Source: Sandaracinaceae bacterium (GTDB lineage: Bacteria > Myxococcota_A > Polyangia > Polyangiales > Sandaracinaceae). Taken from it: a stretch of DNA of 64,000 nucleotides. Both the position numbers and the translations under genes were made by a program. Where the stretch lies: positions 1-64,000 of the forward strand of contig JAHBWG010000045.1 of NCBI GenBank assembly GCA_019637095.1. The letters are read 5' to 3'. Shown here piece by piece: positions 55,564-62,665 of the stretch. The notes under the pieces are model-generated. The model was given only the letters and a program-made list of their open reading frames with translations. It searched no databases and had not been told where the DNA came from. Every line of letters starts with the position of its first letter. Positions within the stretch are counted from its first letter, which is position 1.

Positions 55564-55665
55564 GGCGGCGCCAGATAGCGCACGCGGCTTGCCAGGTCCA
55601 CGTTCCCGTGGAAAATGCGGCCTACCCGCGGGCCGCGGAATAACCTGGGCCCGCTCACACGATCC

Positions 55666-56148
55666 ATGCATCGAATGCTCCGATCTCTCGCTTGGCCCAC
55701 CGCCGCCGCCGGCCTCTTGGTCGTCGCCGGCTGTACGACCGGCAACATCCCGAACACCGACGTGCCGGACAACACGGAGAACCGCGAGGTGGTCGACTTC
55801 GTCGAGCGCTACCGGCACGCGGTCGAGCGCCGCCGCGTCGGCGAGATCCTCGCGCTGGTCTCGGAGCGTTTCTACGACGACAACGGCACCATCTCGTCGA
55901 GCGACGACCGCGACTACGACCGGCTCCGCCAAGATCTCGCGCGCTTCGAGCAGCTCCTCGACGTGCGCTACGAGATGCGCTACCGGCGCGTCACCTTCCG
56001 CGCAGATCGCGTCCTCGTCGACTACACCTACACGGCCAGCTTCAAGATCGCGACCCCCTCCGGAGACCGCTGGGAGACGCGGCTGCGCGACAACCGGATC
56101 GAGCTCGTGCGCGAGTCCGGGGAATTCCGCATCATCTCGGGCATCTGA
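55666..56148 (+). CDS. Lipoprotein with SnoaL/NTF2-like domain
   Basis: A 160-residue lipoprotein. The ATG at 55666 or 55675 starts the signal, and the lipobox is VVAGC. A short polar linker (TTGNIPNTDVPDNTENR) leads to an NTF2-like domain: VVDFVERYRHAVERRRVGEI, LVSERFYDDNG, RYEMRYRRVTFRADRVLVDY, and the final RDNRIELVRESGEFRIISGI. Such domains in lipoproteins often bind small ligands or support complexes. It is divergent from fprA, 102 bases apart, and followed 106 bases later by the REC/TPR gene. Confidence 0.75.
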   Translation: MHRMLRSLAWPTAAAGLLVVAGCTTGNIPNTDVPDNTENREVVDFVERYRHAVERRRVGEILALVSERFYDDNGTISSSDDRDYDRLRQDLARFEQLLDVRYEMRYRRVTFRADRVLVDYTYTASFKIATPSGDRWETRLRDNRIELVRESGEFRIISGI

Positions 56149-56254
56149 CGAACGTTGCCCGCGGGCCGGCGGCCGGGGTACGCTTCAGTCACCGGTTCGA
56201 GGCGCTTCGGAGCTCGCGGTGGGCTCCAGCTGGGATTCCTCTGCCCCGGAGACG

Positions 56255-57772
56255 ATGGCCGGACCGTCGGAGAAGAAGCAGCTCGGGAAGATTCTGCTTC
56301 GGCAGAAACTCGTGACGCCCGGCGAGCTCGACGATCTGCTCGATCAGCAGGCCAAGACGCCCGGGCAACGCCTGGGCTCGACGGCGGTCGAGAGCGGCGC
56401 GGTCGACGAGGTGGACATGCTGCGCGCGCTCTCGGAGCAACACGGCTTGCCCGGGATCGACGTGGCGCAGACGGTGGTGCCGACGGAGAACCTCAAGCTC
56501 ATCCCGGTGGACATCGCGCGGCAGTACTTGATCCTGCCGTTCTCCGTGAAGGACGAGCACCTGTTCCTCGCGATGGCCGATCCGTCGGACCGGCGCATCA
56601 TCGACGAGATCGAGTTCGTCACGGGGCGCAAGGTGTTCCCGTACGTCGCGGTGAGCGGCCCGCTCTCGCGCGTCATCGACGCGGCCTACGCCAAGCTCGA
56701 CGAGGGTGCGGATCTGTACATCGGCCCGCACACGCCCGCCGAGTACCTCGCGCAGCTCGGCCTCGAGGCGCCGGGCGCGCCGCCGCCGCCGCGCCACCCC
56801 AAGGTGAGCCCTGCGCACCCGCGCGTGCGGCCGCCGAGCACGCCCGCGATGGCGGTCGTGACGAAGGAGGACTCGGGCCTCCACGATCCGGCCGCGATCC
56901 CGGTCGCGCGCAAGGCGCCGCGCCGGCTGCCCACGCTCGACGACGCGTTCGGCTCGAAGGTCGCGCCGCTCCCGACCGGCCCGGACGACGACGGCCACGC
57001 GCGCCAGAAGGGCGAGCGGGTGGTGTTGATCGTCGACGACGAGGACGACATCCGCCGCATGCTGCGGCGCGTGCTCACCGAGCGGGGCGTCTCGGTGGTC
57101 GAGGCCGCGCGCGGCACCGAGGCGCTGCAGAAGGTGCGCGAGCACAACCCCGACGCGATCCTGCTCGACGCGATGCTGCCCGAGATCCACGGCTTCGACA
57201 TCTGCCGCCGCATCAAGGGCAGCAAGAAGTACGGGCACATCCCGATCGTGATGGTCAGCGCCGTGTACCGCGGCTGGCGCTTCGCGGAGGACCTCAAGCA
57301 GTCCTACGGCGTCACCGACTTCCTCGAGAAGCCGTTCAAGATCTCGGACGTGGTGAGCGCGGTCGAGCGCGCGCTCGATGGCCGCGAGACGGAGGAGGCG
57401 ACCGAGTCGCTCTCCGAGGAGGCGATGGCCTGTCTGTCGGAGGGCATCGCCGCGTTCCGCGCGGGGCACCTCGACGAGGCGATCAAGCACCTCGAGCGCG
57501 GCGTGGGCCTCGACCCGCTCGCCTTCCGGCTACACTATCACCTCGGTCTCTTGTACGGCCGCCGAGAGGAGCTGTTCGAAGGCATCGCGTCCCTCGAGAC
57601 GAGCGTCGACCTGTCCCCGCGCAACTTCTCCGCGCTCAAGAACCTGGCCGTGCTCTACCAACGCGCGGGCTTCAAGCACAAGGCGATCGAGATGTGGGAG
57701 CGTGCGCTCGCGGTCGCGGACGACGACGAAGTGAAGAAGGGGATCAAAGACCACTTGATGAGCTTGCTCTAA
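56255..57772 (+). CDS. T2SSE_N (MshEN)-REC-TPR signalling protein
   Basis: A 505-residue cytoplasmic protein with three parts. At about 1-165 is a GspE/PilB N-terminal (MshEN-type) domain: LGKILLRQKLVTPGELDDLL, LGSTAVESGAVDEVDMLRAL, LIPVDIARQYLILPFSVKD. MshEN domains can bind c-di-GMP. After a Pro-rich linker, a receiver domain lies at about 254-370 with VLIVDDEDDIRRMLRRVL, the phospho-acceptor Asp305 (AILLDAMLPEIHG) and EKPFK. TPR helices cover about 385-505. No ATPase or DNA-binding output is present. It lies 25 bases upstream of the GltJ-like gene, which suggests a part in motility or pilus control. Confidence 0.86.
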   Translation: MAGPSEKKQLGKILLRQKLVTPGELDDLLDQQAKTPGQRLGSTAVESGAVDEVDMLRALSEQHGLPGIDVAQTVVPTENLKLIPVDIARQYLILPFSVKDEHLFLAMADPSDRRIIDEIEFVTGRKVFPYVAVSGPLSRVIDAAYAKLDEGADLYIGPHTPAEYLAQLGLEAPGAPPPPRHPKVSPAHPRVRPPSTPAMAVVTKEDSGLHDPAAIPVARKAPRRLPTLDDAFGSKVAPLPTGPDDDGHARQKGERVVLIVDDEDDIRRMLRRVLTERGVSVVEAARGTEALQKVREHNPDAILLDAMLPEIHGFDICRRIKGSKKYGHIPIVMVSAVYRGWRFAEDLKQSYGVTDFLEKPFKISDVVSAVERALDGRETEEATESLSEEAMACLSEGIAAFRAGHLDEAIKHLERGVGLDPLAFRLHYHLGLLYGRREELFEGIASLETSVDLSPRNFSALKNLAVLYQRAGFKHKAIEMWERALAVADDDEVKKGIKDHLMSLL

Positions 57773-57797
57773 CGGCCCGAGCCCGAGGCGCCCCCGA

Positions 57798-59651
57798 ATG
57801 AAGTTCCTCTGCCCCAACTGCAAGGCGAAGTACCAGATCTCCGACGACAAGATCGCCGGGCGGACCCTCAAGATGGACTGCCGCCGGTGCGAGCACCCGA
57901 TCGTGATCCGGGGCGACAAGATGCAGGACGCGCGCTCGAGCACCTCGAGCTCGCTCAAGAGCGCGCGCGGGTCGTACGCGGGGCCGGCGCCGGCGCGCGG
58001 CGCGAGCGGGCGCACCTCGATGGCGGGGGACTACCGCAGCCCGTCGTCGCCGCCTCCGCCGCAGCGACCGACCGCGCTCGATCAGTGGCACATCGCGATC
58101 AACGACGTGCCCGTCGGCCCGATGCGCCGCGAAGAGGTCGCGCGCAAGATCGCCGCCGGCGCGGTCGACAAGGAGTCGCTCTGCTGGCGCGAGGGGCTCG
58201 ACGACTGGCGTCCGCTGAAGAACGTCCCGGAGCTCGCGGCGCTGCTGCGCCGGACCGCGCCCCCCGCGCCGCGCAAGCAGCCGCCGCTGCCGGCGCCGGA
58301 GCGGCCGCTCGGCCCTCCGTCGTCGCGGCCGGGTCGGCCGCCGACCGGCCGCTCGCGGCTCGAGACGCCCGCGCCCGTCGCGCCGCGGCCCCAGGCGCCG
58401 CCGCGGCCCCAGGCGCCGCCGCGACCTCAGGCGGCGCCGCCGCGGCCTCAGGCGGCGCCCGCGCGCCCGGCGGCGACCGAGGCGAGCCGCCCCGCCGCGC
58501 GTGGCAACGTGGTGCCGATCGGTGGCCGCCTCGCGACGGCGCCCCAGGTCGACGAGCCGCTCTCGGACGACTTCGAGGAGGAGGACGAGCCCACGACGGT
58601 CGGCTCGGAGTTCGACTTCAAGCAGGCCGAGGCGCAGGCGCGCGCGGAGGCGGAGCGCCGCCGCCTCGAGGACCAGCGCGAGGAGCGCGAGCTCGCCGCG
58701 AAGGCCGCGCGCGAGCGCGAGGAGCGCGAGGCGTCGGCCGCGCCCGCCCCGTTCGCGGCGAGCGCGCAGATCGCGCACGGCGACGCGTTCGATCCGTTCG
58801 CCTCGGAGGCCGGCGCGATGGCCGCGACGAGCGCGCCCGCGCTCGCGCCGGCGATCCCGCTCGAGGCGGTCCCCGAGCGGCGCAGCCGCGGGCTCCCCAT
58901 CGGGGCGTGGATCGCGATCGCCGGCGCCGCGAGCTTCGGCGTCGTGCTCGCGATCATGGTGGGCACGCACATCCTGACGACGCCGCCCGCGCCCGTCGCG
59001 GTTGCGCCCGCGCCCGCGCCCCCGGTGACGCCGACGCCCGCCGAGCTCGATCCGACGCCGATCGACGAGCCGGTCGCGGAGGTCGAGCCGACGGAAGAGG
59101 TCGCCGAGGAGCCGGCCGTCGGGGACGAGACCGCGCCCGAGGCGGCGGCGAACGGCGAGCGGCGCCCGACGTCGGGCGGCGCGGCGACGCGTCCGGTGGC
59201 GACGAGCGGCGGGGCCGCGCGCGGTCGCGAGGCGGAGCTCGACCCGGAGACCGCGGCGCGCCTCGCGCGGATGGCGGGCTCGAGCTCGGACTCCGCGCCC
59301 AACCTCGACGTCGCGCGCCCGAGCACGACGCTGCCGGGCCAGGAGCGCACCCCGGCCGGCGGGACGGAGCTCACCGCGGATCAGGTGCGCGCCGTCGTGA
59401 CGCGCGAGGGCGCGAACGTGCGCCGCTGCTACGAGACGTTCGCGCGGCAGTCCGGCCAGGCGCCGTCGCTGCGCCTCGACGTGGACGTGACGGTCGGCGC
59501 GAGCGGCACGGTGACCCGCGCGGTCGCGCGCGGCCCGGCGTTCGGCGACGTCAACGAGTGTGTCGAACGTACGATCCGCCGCTGGCGCTTCCCGCGCACC
59601 GGCGCGGAGAGCCGCATCAGCATCCCGTTCGTGTTCAGCGGGCGCGAGTGA
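57798..59651 (+). CDS. GltJ/AgmX-like zinc ribbon-GYF-TM-TonB protein
   Basis: A 617-residue protein with the architecture of GltJ (AgmX) of the Myxococcus gliding/adhesion machinery. Residues 1-40 are an MJ0042-type zinc ribbon (FLCPNCKAKYQISDDK, DCRRCEHPI). About 96-145 is a GYF domain (QWHIAINDVPVGPMRREEVA, ESLCWREGLDDWRPL). A Pro-rich PRPQAP repeat and an Arg/Glu helix lead to one transmembrane segment at about 369-393. The periplasmic part ends in a TonB C-terminal domain at about 530-617, with the Cys pair RRCYETFA and VNECVERT. In Myxococcus the cytoplasmic parts bind MglA and AglZ. Its stop codon lies inside a hairpin. Confidence 0.85.
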   Translation: MKFLCPNCKAKYQISDDKIAGRTLKMDCRRCEHPIVIRGDKMQDARSSTSSSLKSARGSYAGPAPARGASGRTSMAGDYRSPSSPPPPQRPTALDQWHIAINDVPVGPMRREEVARKIAAGAVDKESLCWREGLDDWRPLKNVPELAALLRRTAPPAPRKQPPLPAPERPLGPPSSRPGRPPTGRSRLETPAPVAPRPQAPPRPQAPPRPQAAPPRPQAAPARPAATEASRPAARGNVVPIGGRLATAPQVDEPLSDDFEEEDEPTTVGSEFDFKQAEAQARAEAERRRLEDQREERELAAKAAREREEREASAAPAPFAASAQIAHGDAFDPFASEAGAMAATSAPALAPAIPLEAVPERRSRGLPIGAWIAIAGAASFGVVLAIMVGTHILTTPPAPVAVAPAPAPPVTPTPAELDPTPIDEPVAEVEPTEEVAEEPAVGDETAPEAAANGERRPTSGGAATRPVATSGGAARGREAELDPETAARLARMAGSSSDSAPNLDVARPSTTLPGQERTPAGGTELTADQVRAVVTREGANVRRCYETFARQSGQAPSLRLDVDVTVGASGTVTRAVARGPAFGDVNECVERTIRRWRFPRTGAESRISIPFVFSGRE

Positions 59652-59670
59652 GGGTGCGAAGCGCCCTCAC
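59648..59670. terminator. Bidirectional hairpin containing both stop codons
   Basis: GTGAGGGTGC (59648-59657) pairs with GCGCCCTCAC (59661-59670) over ten pairs, one of them G-T, with a GAA loop. The left arm holds the TGA of the GltJ-like gene and the right arm holds the complement of the TGA of the convergent small gene. It can fold in both transcripts. Confidence 0.65.
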
Positions 59671-60026
59671 CGCAGCAGGCGCACGAGCGCGTAGACCGCG
59701 AAGCCGAGCGTGATCGCGACGACGAGCGTGAGCGCCCAGCTCAGGCCGCCCGAGCGGCGCTTGCGCGGCGCGCTCACCGCCGGGTGGCCACCCGTGACCT
59801 CGCTCGAGATCTCGACGGAGCCCGTGCGGCTCTTGCCGCCGGCGCCCTCGACGGTGGCCGGGCCCGTCTCCTCGCGCGGGTTCGCCGCGCGGTCCTTCAG
59901 GAGCGCGTCGAACCCCTCCCTCTCGAGGAAGGACTCGTCCCACATCGCCGTCGGCTCCTCGGCCGCCCAGCGCATCGCCTCCTCGGAGTCGGTGACTCCC
60001 CCCTCGTCCTCGTCCTTCTCGCTCAC
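59667..60026 (-). CDS. Small tail-anchored protein
   Basis: A 119-residue protein beginning at a GTG (60026). The N-terminus is acidic (SEKDEDEGGVTDSEEA) and is followed by WDESFLEREGFDALLKDRA and a Ser/Thr-rich stretch. The C-terminus is one membrane helix (LSWALTLVVAITLGFAVYALV) flanked by RKRR and ending RLLR, so it is a tail-anchored inner-membrane protein. It is convergent with the GltJ-like gene, with stops in the same hairpin. No family recognised. Confidence 0.6.
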   Translation of the reverse strand: MSEKDEDEGGVTDSEEAMRWAAEEPTAMWDESFLEREGFDALLKDRAANPREETGPATVEGAGGKSRTGSVEISSEVTGGHPAVSAPRKRRSGGLSWALTLVVAITLGFAVYALVRLLR

Positions 60027-60123
60027 GGCAAGCCCGCTCGAGCAGTCTCGCCGATCCCGCGCGCCGTAGCCAACTCTTCGGGCGTTGACGCCGGCGCGGC
60101 CACGCCGCAGCCTCTTCGCGAAC

Positions 60124-60690
60124 GTGCGGGTGTTGGTCACCGGCTTCGCGCCCTTCCTCGAGCACGCGGTCAACCCTTCGGACGCGCTCGCGCGCGCGCT
60201 CGACGGGCGCCGCGCGCACGGCGTCATCCTCAGGGCGCAGCGCCCGCTGCCCGTCGAGCACGGCCGCGCGGCGAGGATCGCGCTCGGCGCGGCGCGCCGC
60301 CTCGGCGCCGACGCGATCGTGGCGTTCGGGCTCGCCGCGGGCACGCCGCGGCTGCGCCTCGAGCGCGTGGGCAGGAACCGCGCGACGAGCCCGCACCCCG
60401 ACGGCCGCGGCCGCGTCGCGATCGGCCCGCTCGTGCCGGGCGCGCCCGCCGTGCGCGCCGCGACGCTCCCGCTCGCGCCGCTCGCGGCGGCCCTGCGCGC
60501 CGCGGGCGTCGAGGTCGAGCCCAGCGACGACGCGGGCGGCTACGTCTGCAACGACCTCTACTACCGCCTGCTCCACGCCGGCGCGCGCGCGCTGTTCGTG
60601 CACTTGCCCGCCGACGTCGAGGTCTGGCGGCTGGCCGCGCCGATGGCCGACGGCATCGCGCGCGCCGTGGTAGCGTCGGCGTCGAGATGA
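60124..60690 (+). CDS. Pyroglutamyl-peptidase I-like cysteine peptidase (C15)
   Basis: A 188-residue protein of the C15 family, which removes N-terminal pyroglutamate. It opens VRVLVTGFAPFLEHAVNPS. The catalytic triad is where the family has it: Glu80 (RLRLERVGRN), Cys142 (GGYVCNDLYYRLL) and His160 (ALFVHLPAD). The family's GQAGGR loop is replaced by GLAAGT, so specificity may differ. I chose the GTG at 60124 since it gives the family N-terminus; a TTG at 60085 adds 13 Arg/Pro-rich residues. It is followed 13 bases later by sctS. Confidence 0.75.
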   Translation: MRVLVTGFAPFLEHAVNPSDALARALDGRRAHGVILRAQRPLPVEHGRAARIALGAARRLGADAIVAFGLAAGTPRLRLERVGRNRATSPHPDGRGRVAIGPLVPGAPAVRAATLPLAPLAAALRAAGVEVEPSDDAGGYVCNDLYYRLLHAGARALFVHLPADVEVWRLAAPMADGIARAVVASASR

Positions 60691-60703
60691 CGGGGAGGCA
60701 GGC

Positions 60704-60973
60704 GTGGGCGTCGACGAGCTGTCCCGGCTGATTGTCGAGAGCCTCTCGCTCGCGCTGCTCGTGAGCGCCCCCGCGCTCGCCGCCGCGGTGGTGATCGGCG
60801 GCCTGGTCGCCGTGCTGTCGGCCGCGACCCAGGTGCAGGAGCAGAGCCTCTCGTTCGTCCCCAAGCTCGTCGGCGTCGCGCTCGCGCTCGCCGCGGCGGG
60901 CGCGTGGATGGCGGGCGAGCTCGTCGGCTACACCGAGCAGCTCTGGACCGCGATCCCGGCGCTCGTCCCGTGA
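60704..60973 (+). CDS. sctS: Type III export gate protein SctS/FliQ
   Basis: An 89-residue inner-membrane protein with two long hydrophobic hairpins (LSLALLVSAPALAAAVVIGG, VPKLVGVALALAAAGAWMAG), joined by the family's conserved loop AATQVQEQSLSFVPKLVG. In type III secretion and flagellar export, SctR5-SctS4-SctT1 form the export gate. The GTG start follows GGGGAGG. It overlaps sctT by four bases (GTGA). No sctR, sctU or sctV is adjacent on either side, so this is a split or orphan locus. Confidence 0.88.
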   Translation: MGVDELSRLIVESLSLALLVSAPALAAAVVIGGLVAVLSAATQVQEQSLSFVPKLVGVALALAAAGAWMAGELVGYTEQLWTAIPALVP

Positions 60974-61758
60974 CGCTCCCCGAGGCGCTCCTCGGGTCCG
61001 ACCCCGCCGCCGCCGCGACCGTGCTCGCGCTCGTCCTCGCGCGCACCCTCCCGCTCGCGTTCGTCGCGCCGTGGCTCGGGCTGCGCGGCACCGCGCTGTT
61101 CGCGCGCGTCGCGGCGGCGCTGGTGATCGCGCTCGCGCTCGCGCCGCTCGCCCGCGCGGTGTCGCCCGCGCTGCCGGAGGGCGTCGCGCCGCTCGCGCTC
61201 GCGCTCGTGCGCGAGGCGCTCGTCGGGGCCGCGTTCGCGATCGCGCTGAGCGCGCCGCTCTACGCGCTCCTCTGGACCGGCTCGCTGATCGACCGGTGGC
61301 GCGGCAGCCCGCCCGACGCGACCGCGGCGAGCGCCGGCTCGCCGCTCGGGCAGCTCCACCTCGGCGCTGGCGTCGTGTTGTTCGTCCTGCTCGGCGGCCA
61401 CCGCCTCGCGCTCGCCGCGTTCGCGGGGGGCCTCGTCGATCTGCCTGCCGGCGCGCCTGCGAGCGCGGTGAGCCTCGGTCAGCTGGCGCTCGGCGCGATG
61501 CGCATCGTCGCCGACGCGCTCGTCCTGTCGGTCGCGTTCCTCGCGCCGGCCGCGATCGCGTTCGTGCTCGTCGAGCTCGCGTTCGGCCTCGCCGCCCGGG
61601 TCGCGCCCGCGGTGAGCGGCTGGATGGAGGCGATGCCGCTGCGCGCCGCGCTCGGCGTCGCGCTCGCGCTCTTCGGGCTGAGCGCGCTCGTCGGCCGCCT
61701 CGGCCCCGTCTTCGCGCGCTCGATCGAGACCGCGACCGACCTGTTGCGCGCGCCCTGA
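60970..61758 (+). CDS. sctT: Type III export gate protein SctT/FliR
   Basis: A 262-residue polytopic protein with the SctT/FliR pattern: VLALVLARTLPLAFVAPWLG, ALVREALVGAAFAIALSAPL, LWTGSLIDRWRG, then LVLSVAFLAPAAIAFVLVEL in the second half. The family usually has about 250-260 residues, so it is full-length. It starts at a GTG that overlaps the sctS stop and would form the single SctT subunit of the gate. The next gene, hpt, begins 24 bases on and is unrelated. Whether the cognate apparatus is a flagellum or an injectisome cannot be told from this pair. Confidence 0.86.
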   Translation: MTLPEALLGSDPAAAATVLALVLARTLPLAFVAPWLGLRGTALFARVAAALVIALALAPLARAVSPALPEGVAPLALALVREALVGAAFAIALSAPLYALLWTGSLIDRWRGSPPDATAASAGSPLGQLHLGAGVVLFVLLGGHRLALAAFAGGLVDLPAGAPASAVSLGQLALGAMRIVADALVLSVAFLAPAAIAFVLVELAFGLAARVAPAVSGWMEAMPLRAALGVALALFGLSALVGRLGPVFARSIETATDLLRAP

Positions 61759-61782
61759 CCGGCTCGTGGTAGATCGCCCGCC

Positions 61783-62298
61783 ATGTCCTCCATCGACACC
61801 CTCATCGACGCCGACACGATCGCCCGCCGCGTGAAGGAGCTCGGCGCGCAGATCACGGCCGACCACGCGGGCCGCGACCTCGTGCTGGTCCCCGTCCTCA
61901 ACGGGAGCTTCGTGTTCGCGGCCGACCTCGCGCGCGCGATCGAGCTGCCGCTCGCGATCGACTTCTTCGGCTGCCGCAGCTACGAGGGCACCGCGTCGAG
62001 CGGCGTCGTGCAGACGACGCTCGACCTCAGCCACCCGATCCAGGGCAAGCACGTGATCGTCGTCGAGGACATCGTCGACACCGGCCTGACCATGACCTAC
62101 ATGCTCGAGAACCTGCGCACGCGGCGGCCGGCGAGCGTCCAGCTCGCGTCGCTCTTGAGCAAGCCCGCGCGCCGCAAGGTCGACGTCGCGATCGACTACC
62201 TCGGCTTCGAGATCGAGGACGTGTTCGTCGTCGGCTACGGGCTCGACTTCGACGAGCACTACCGCAACGTGCCGTACCTCGGGGTGCTCCGCTCGTGA
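61783..62298 (+). CDS. hpt: Hypoxanthine phosphoribosyltransferase
   Basis: A 171-residue purine-salvage enzyme converting hypoxanthine (and guanine) with PRPP to IMP/GMP. The PRPP loop is VIVVEDIVDTGLTMTYML. The early LVPVLNGSFVFAADLARAI supplies the cis-peptide loop, IDFFGCRSYEGTASSG is the flexible lid, and VDVAIDYLGFEIEDVFVVGYG binds the base, with the Lys/Asp pattern of the family. The start is the ATG at 61783. The stop overlaps the start of the small TPR gene. Confidence 0.95.
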   Translation: MSSIDTLIDADTIARRVKELGAQITADHAGRDLVLVPVLNGSFVFAADLARAIELPLAIDFFGCRSYEGTASSGVVQTTLDLSHPIQGKHVIVVEDIVDTGLTMTYMLENLRTRRPASVQLASLLSKPARRKVDVAIDYLGFEIEDVFVVGYGLDFDEHYRNVPYLGVLRS

Positions 62299-62606
62299 GC
62301 GCGCGCCTCGAGATGCTGGAGAAGGTGCTGGCCGCGGGCAGCGCCGATCCGTTCCACCACTACGCACACGCGATGGAGCTGCGCTCGCTCGGCCGCCTCG
62401 ACGACGCGCTCGCCGCGTTCACTGGCGTGCGCGCGCGCTTCCCCGACTACGTGCCGACCTACCTGATGGCCGCGCAGGTGGCGCAGGAGCTCGAGCGCGA
62501 CGAGGTCGCGCGCGACTTCGCGGCGAGGGGCGTCGAGACGGCCCGCGCCGCGGGGGACGACCGCGCCGTCCGCGAGCTCGGCGCGCTCCTGGCGCTCCTG
62601 GACTGA
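62295..62606 (+). CDS. Small TPR protein
   Basis: A 103-residue helical protein starting at the GTG at 62295, which overlaps the hpt stop (GTGA). It has two to three TPR-like units (DPFHHYAHAMELRSLGRLDD, ALAAFTGVRARFPDYVPTYL, AAQVAQELERDEVARDFAAR). The pattern DPF..YA.A.EL...GR...A is common in small bacterial TPR proteins of unknown role. Coupling to hpt suggests co-expression, though no link is known. No signal peptide. Confidence 0.78.
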   Translation: MSARLEMLEKVLAAGSADPFHHYAHAMELRSLGRLDDALAAFTGVRARFPDYVPTYLMAAQVAQELERDEVARDFAARGVETARAAGDDRAVRELGALLALLD

Positions 62607-62665
62607 AGACCGAGCGCGCGCGGACGGTCGCGAACGCGCGCCCCGGTCGTGCTAATCACGTCGGC

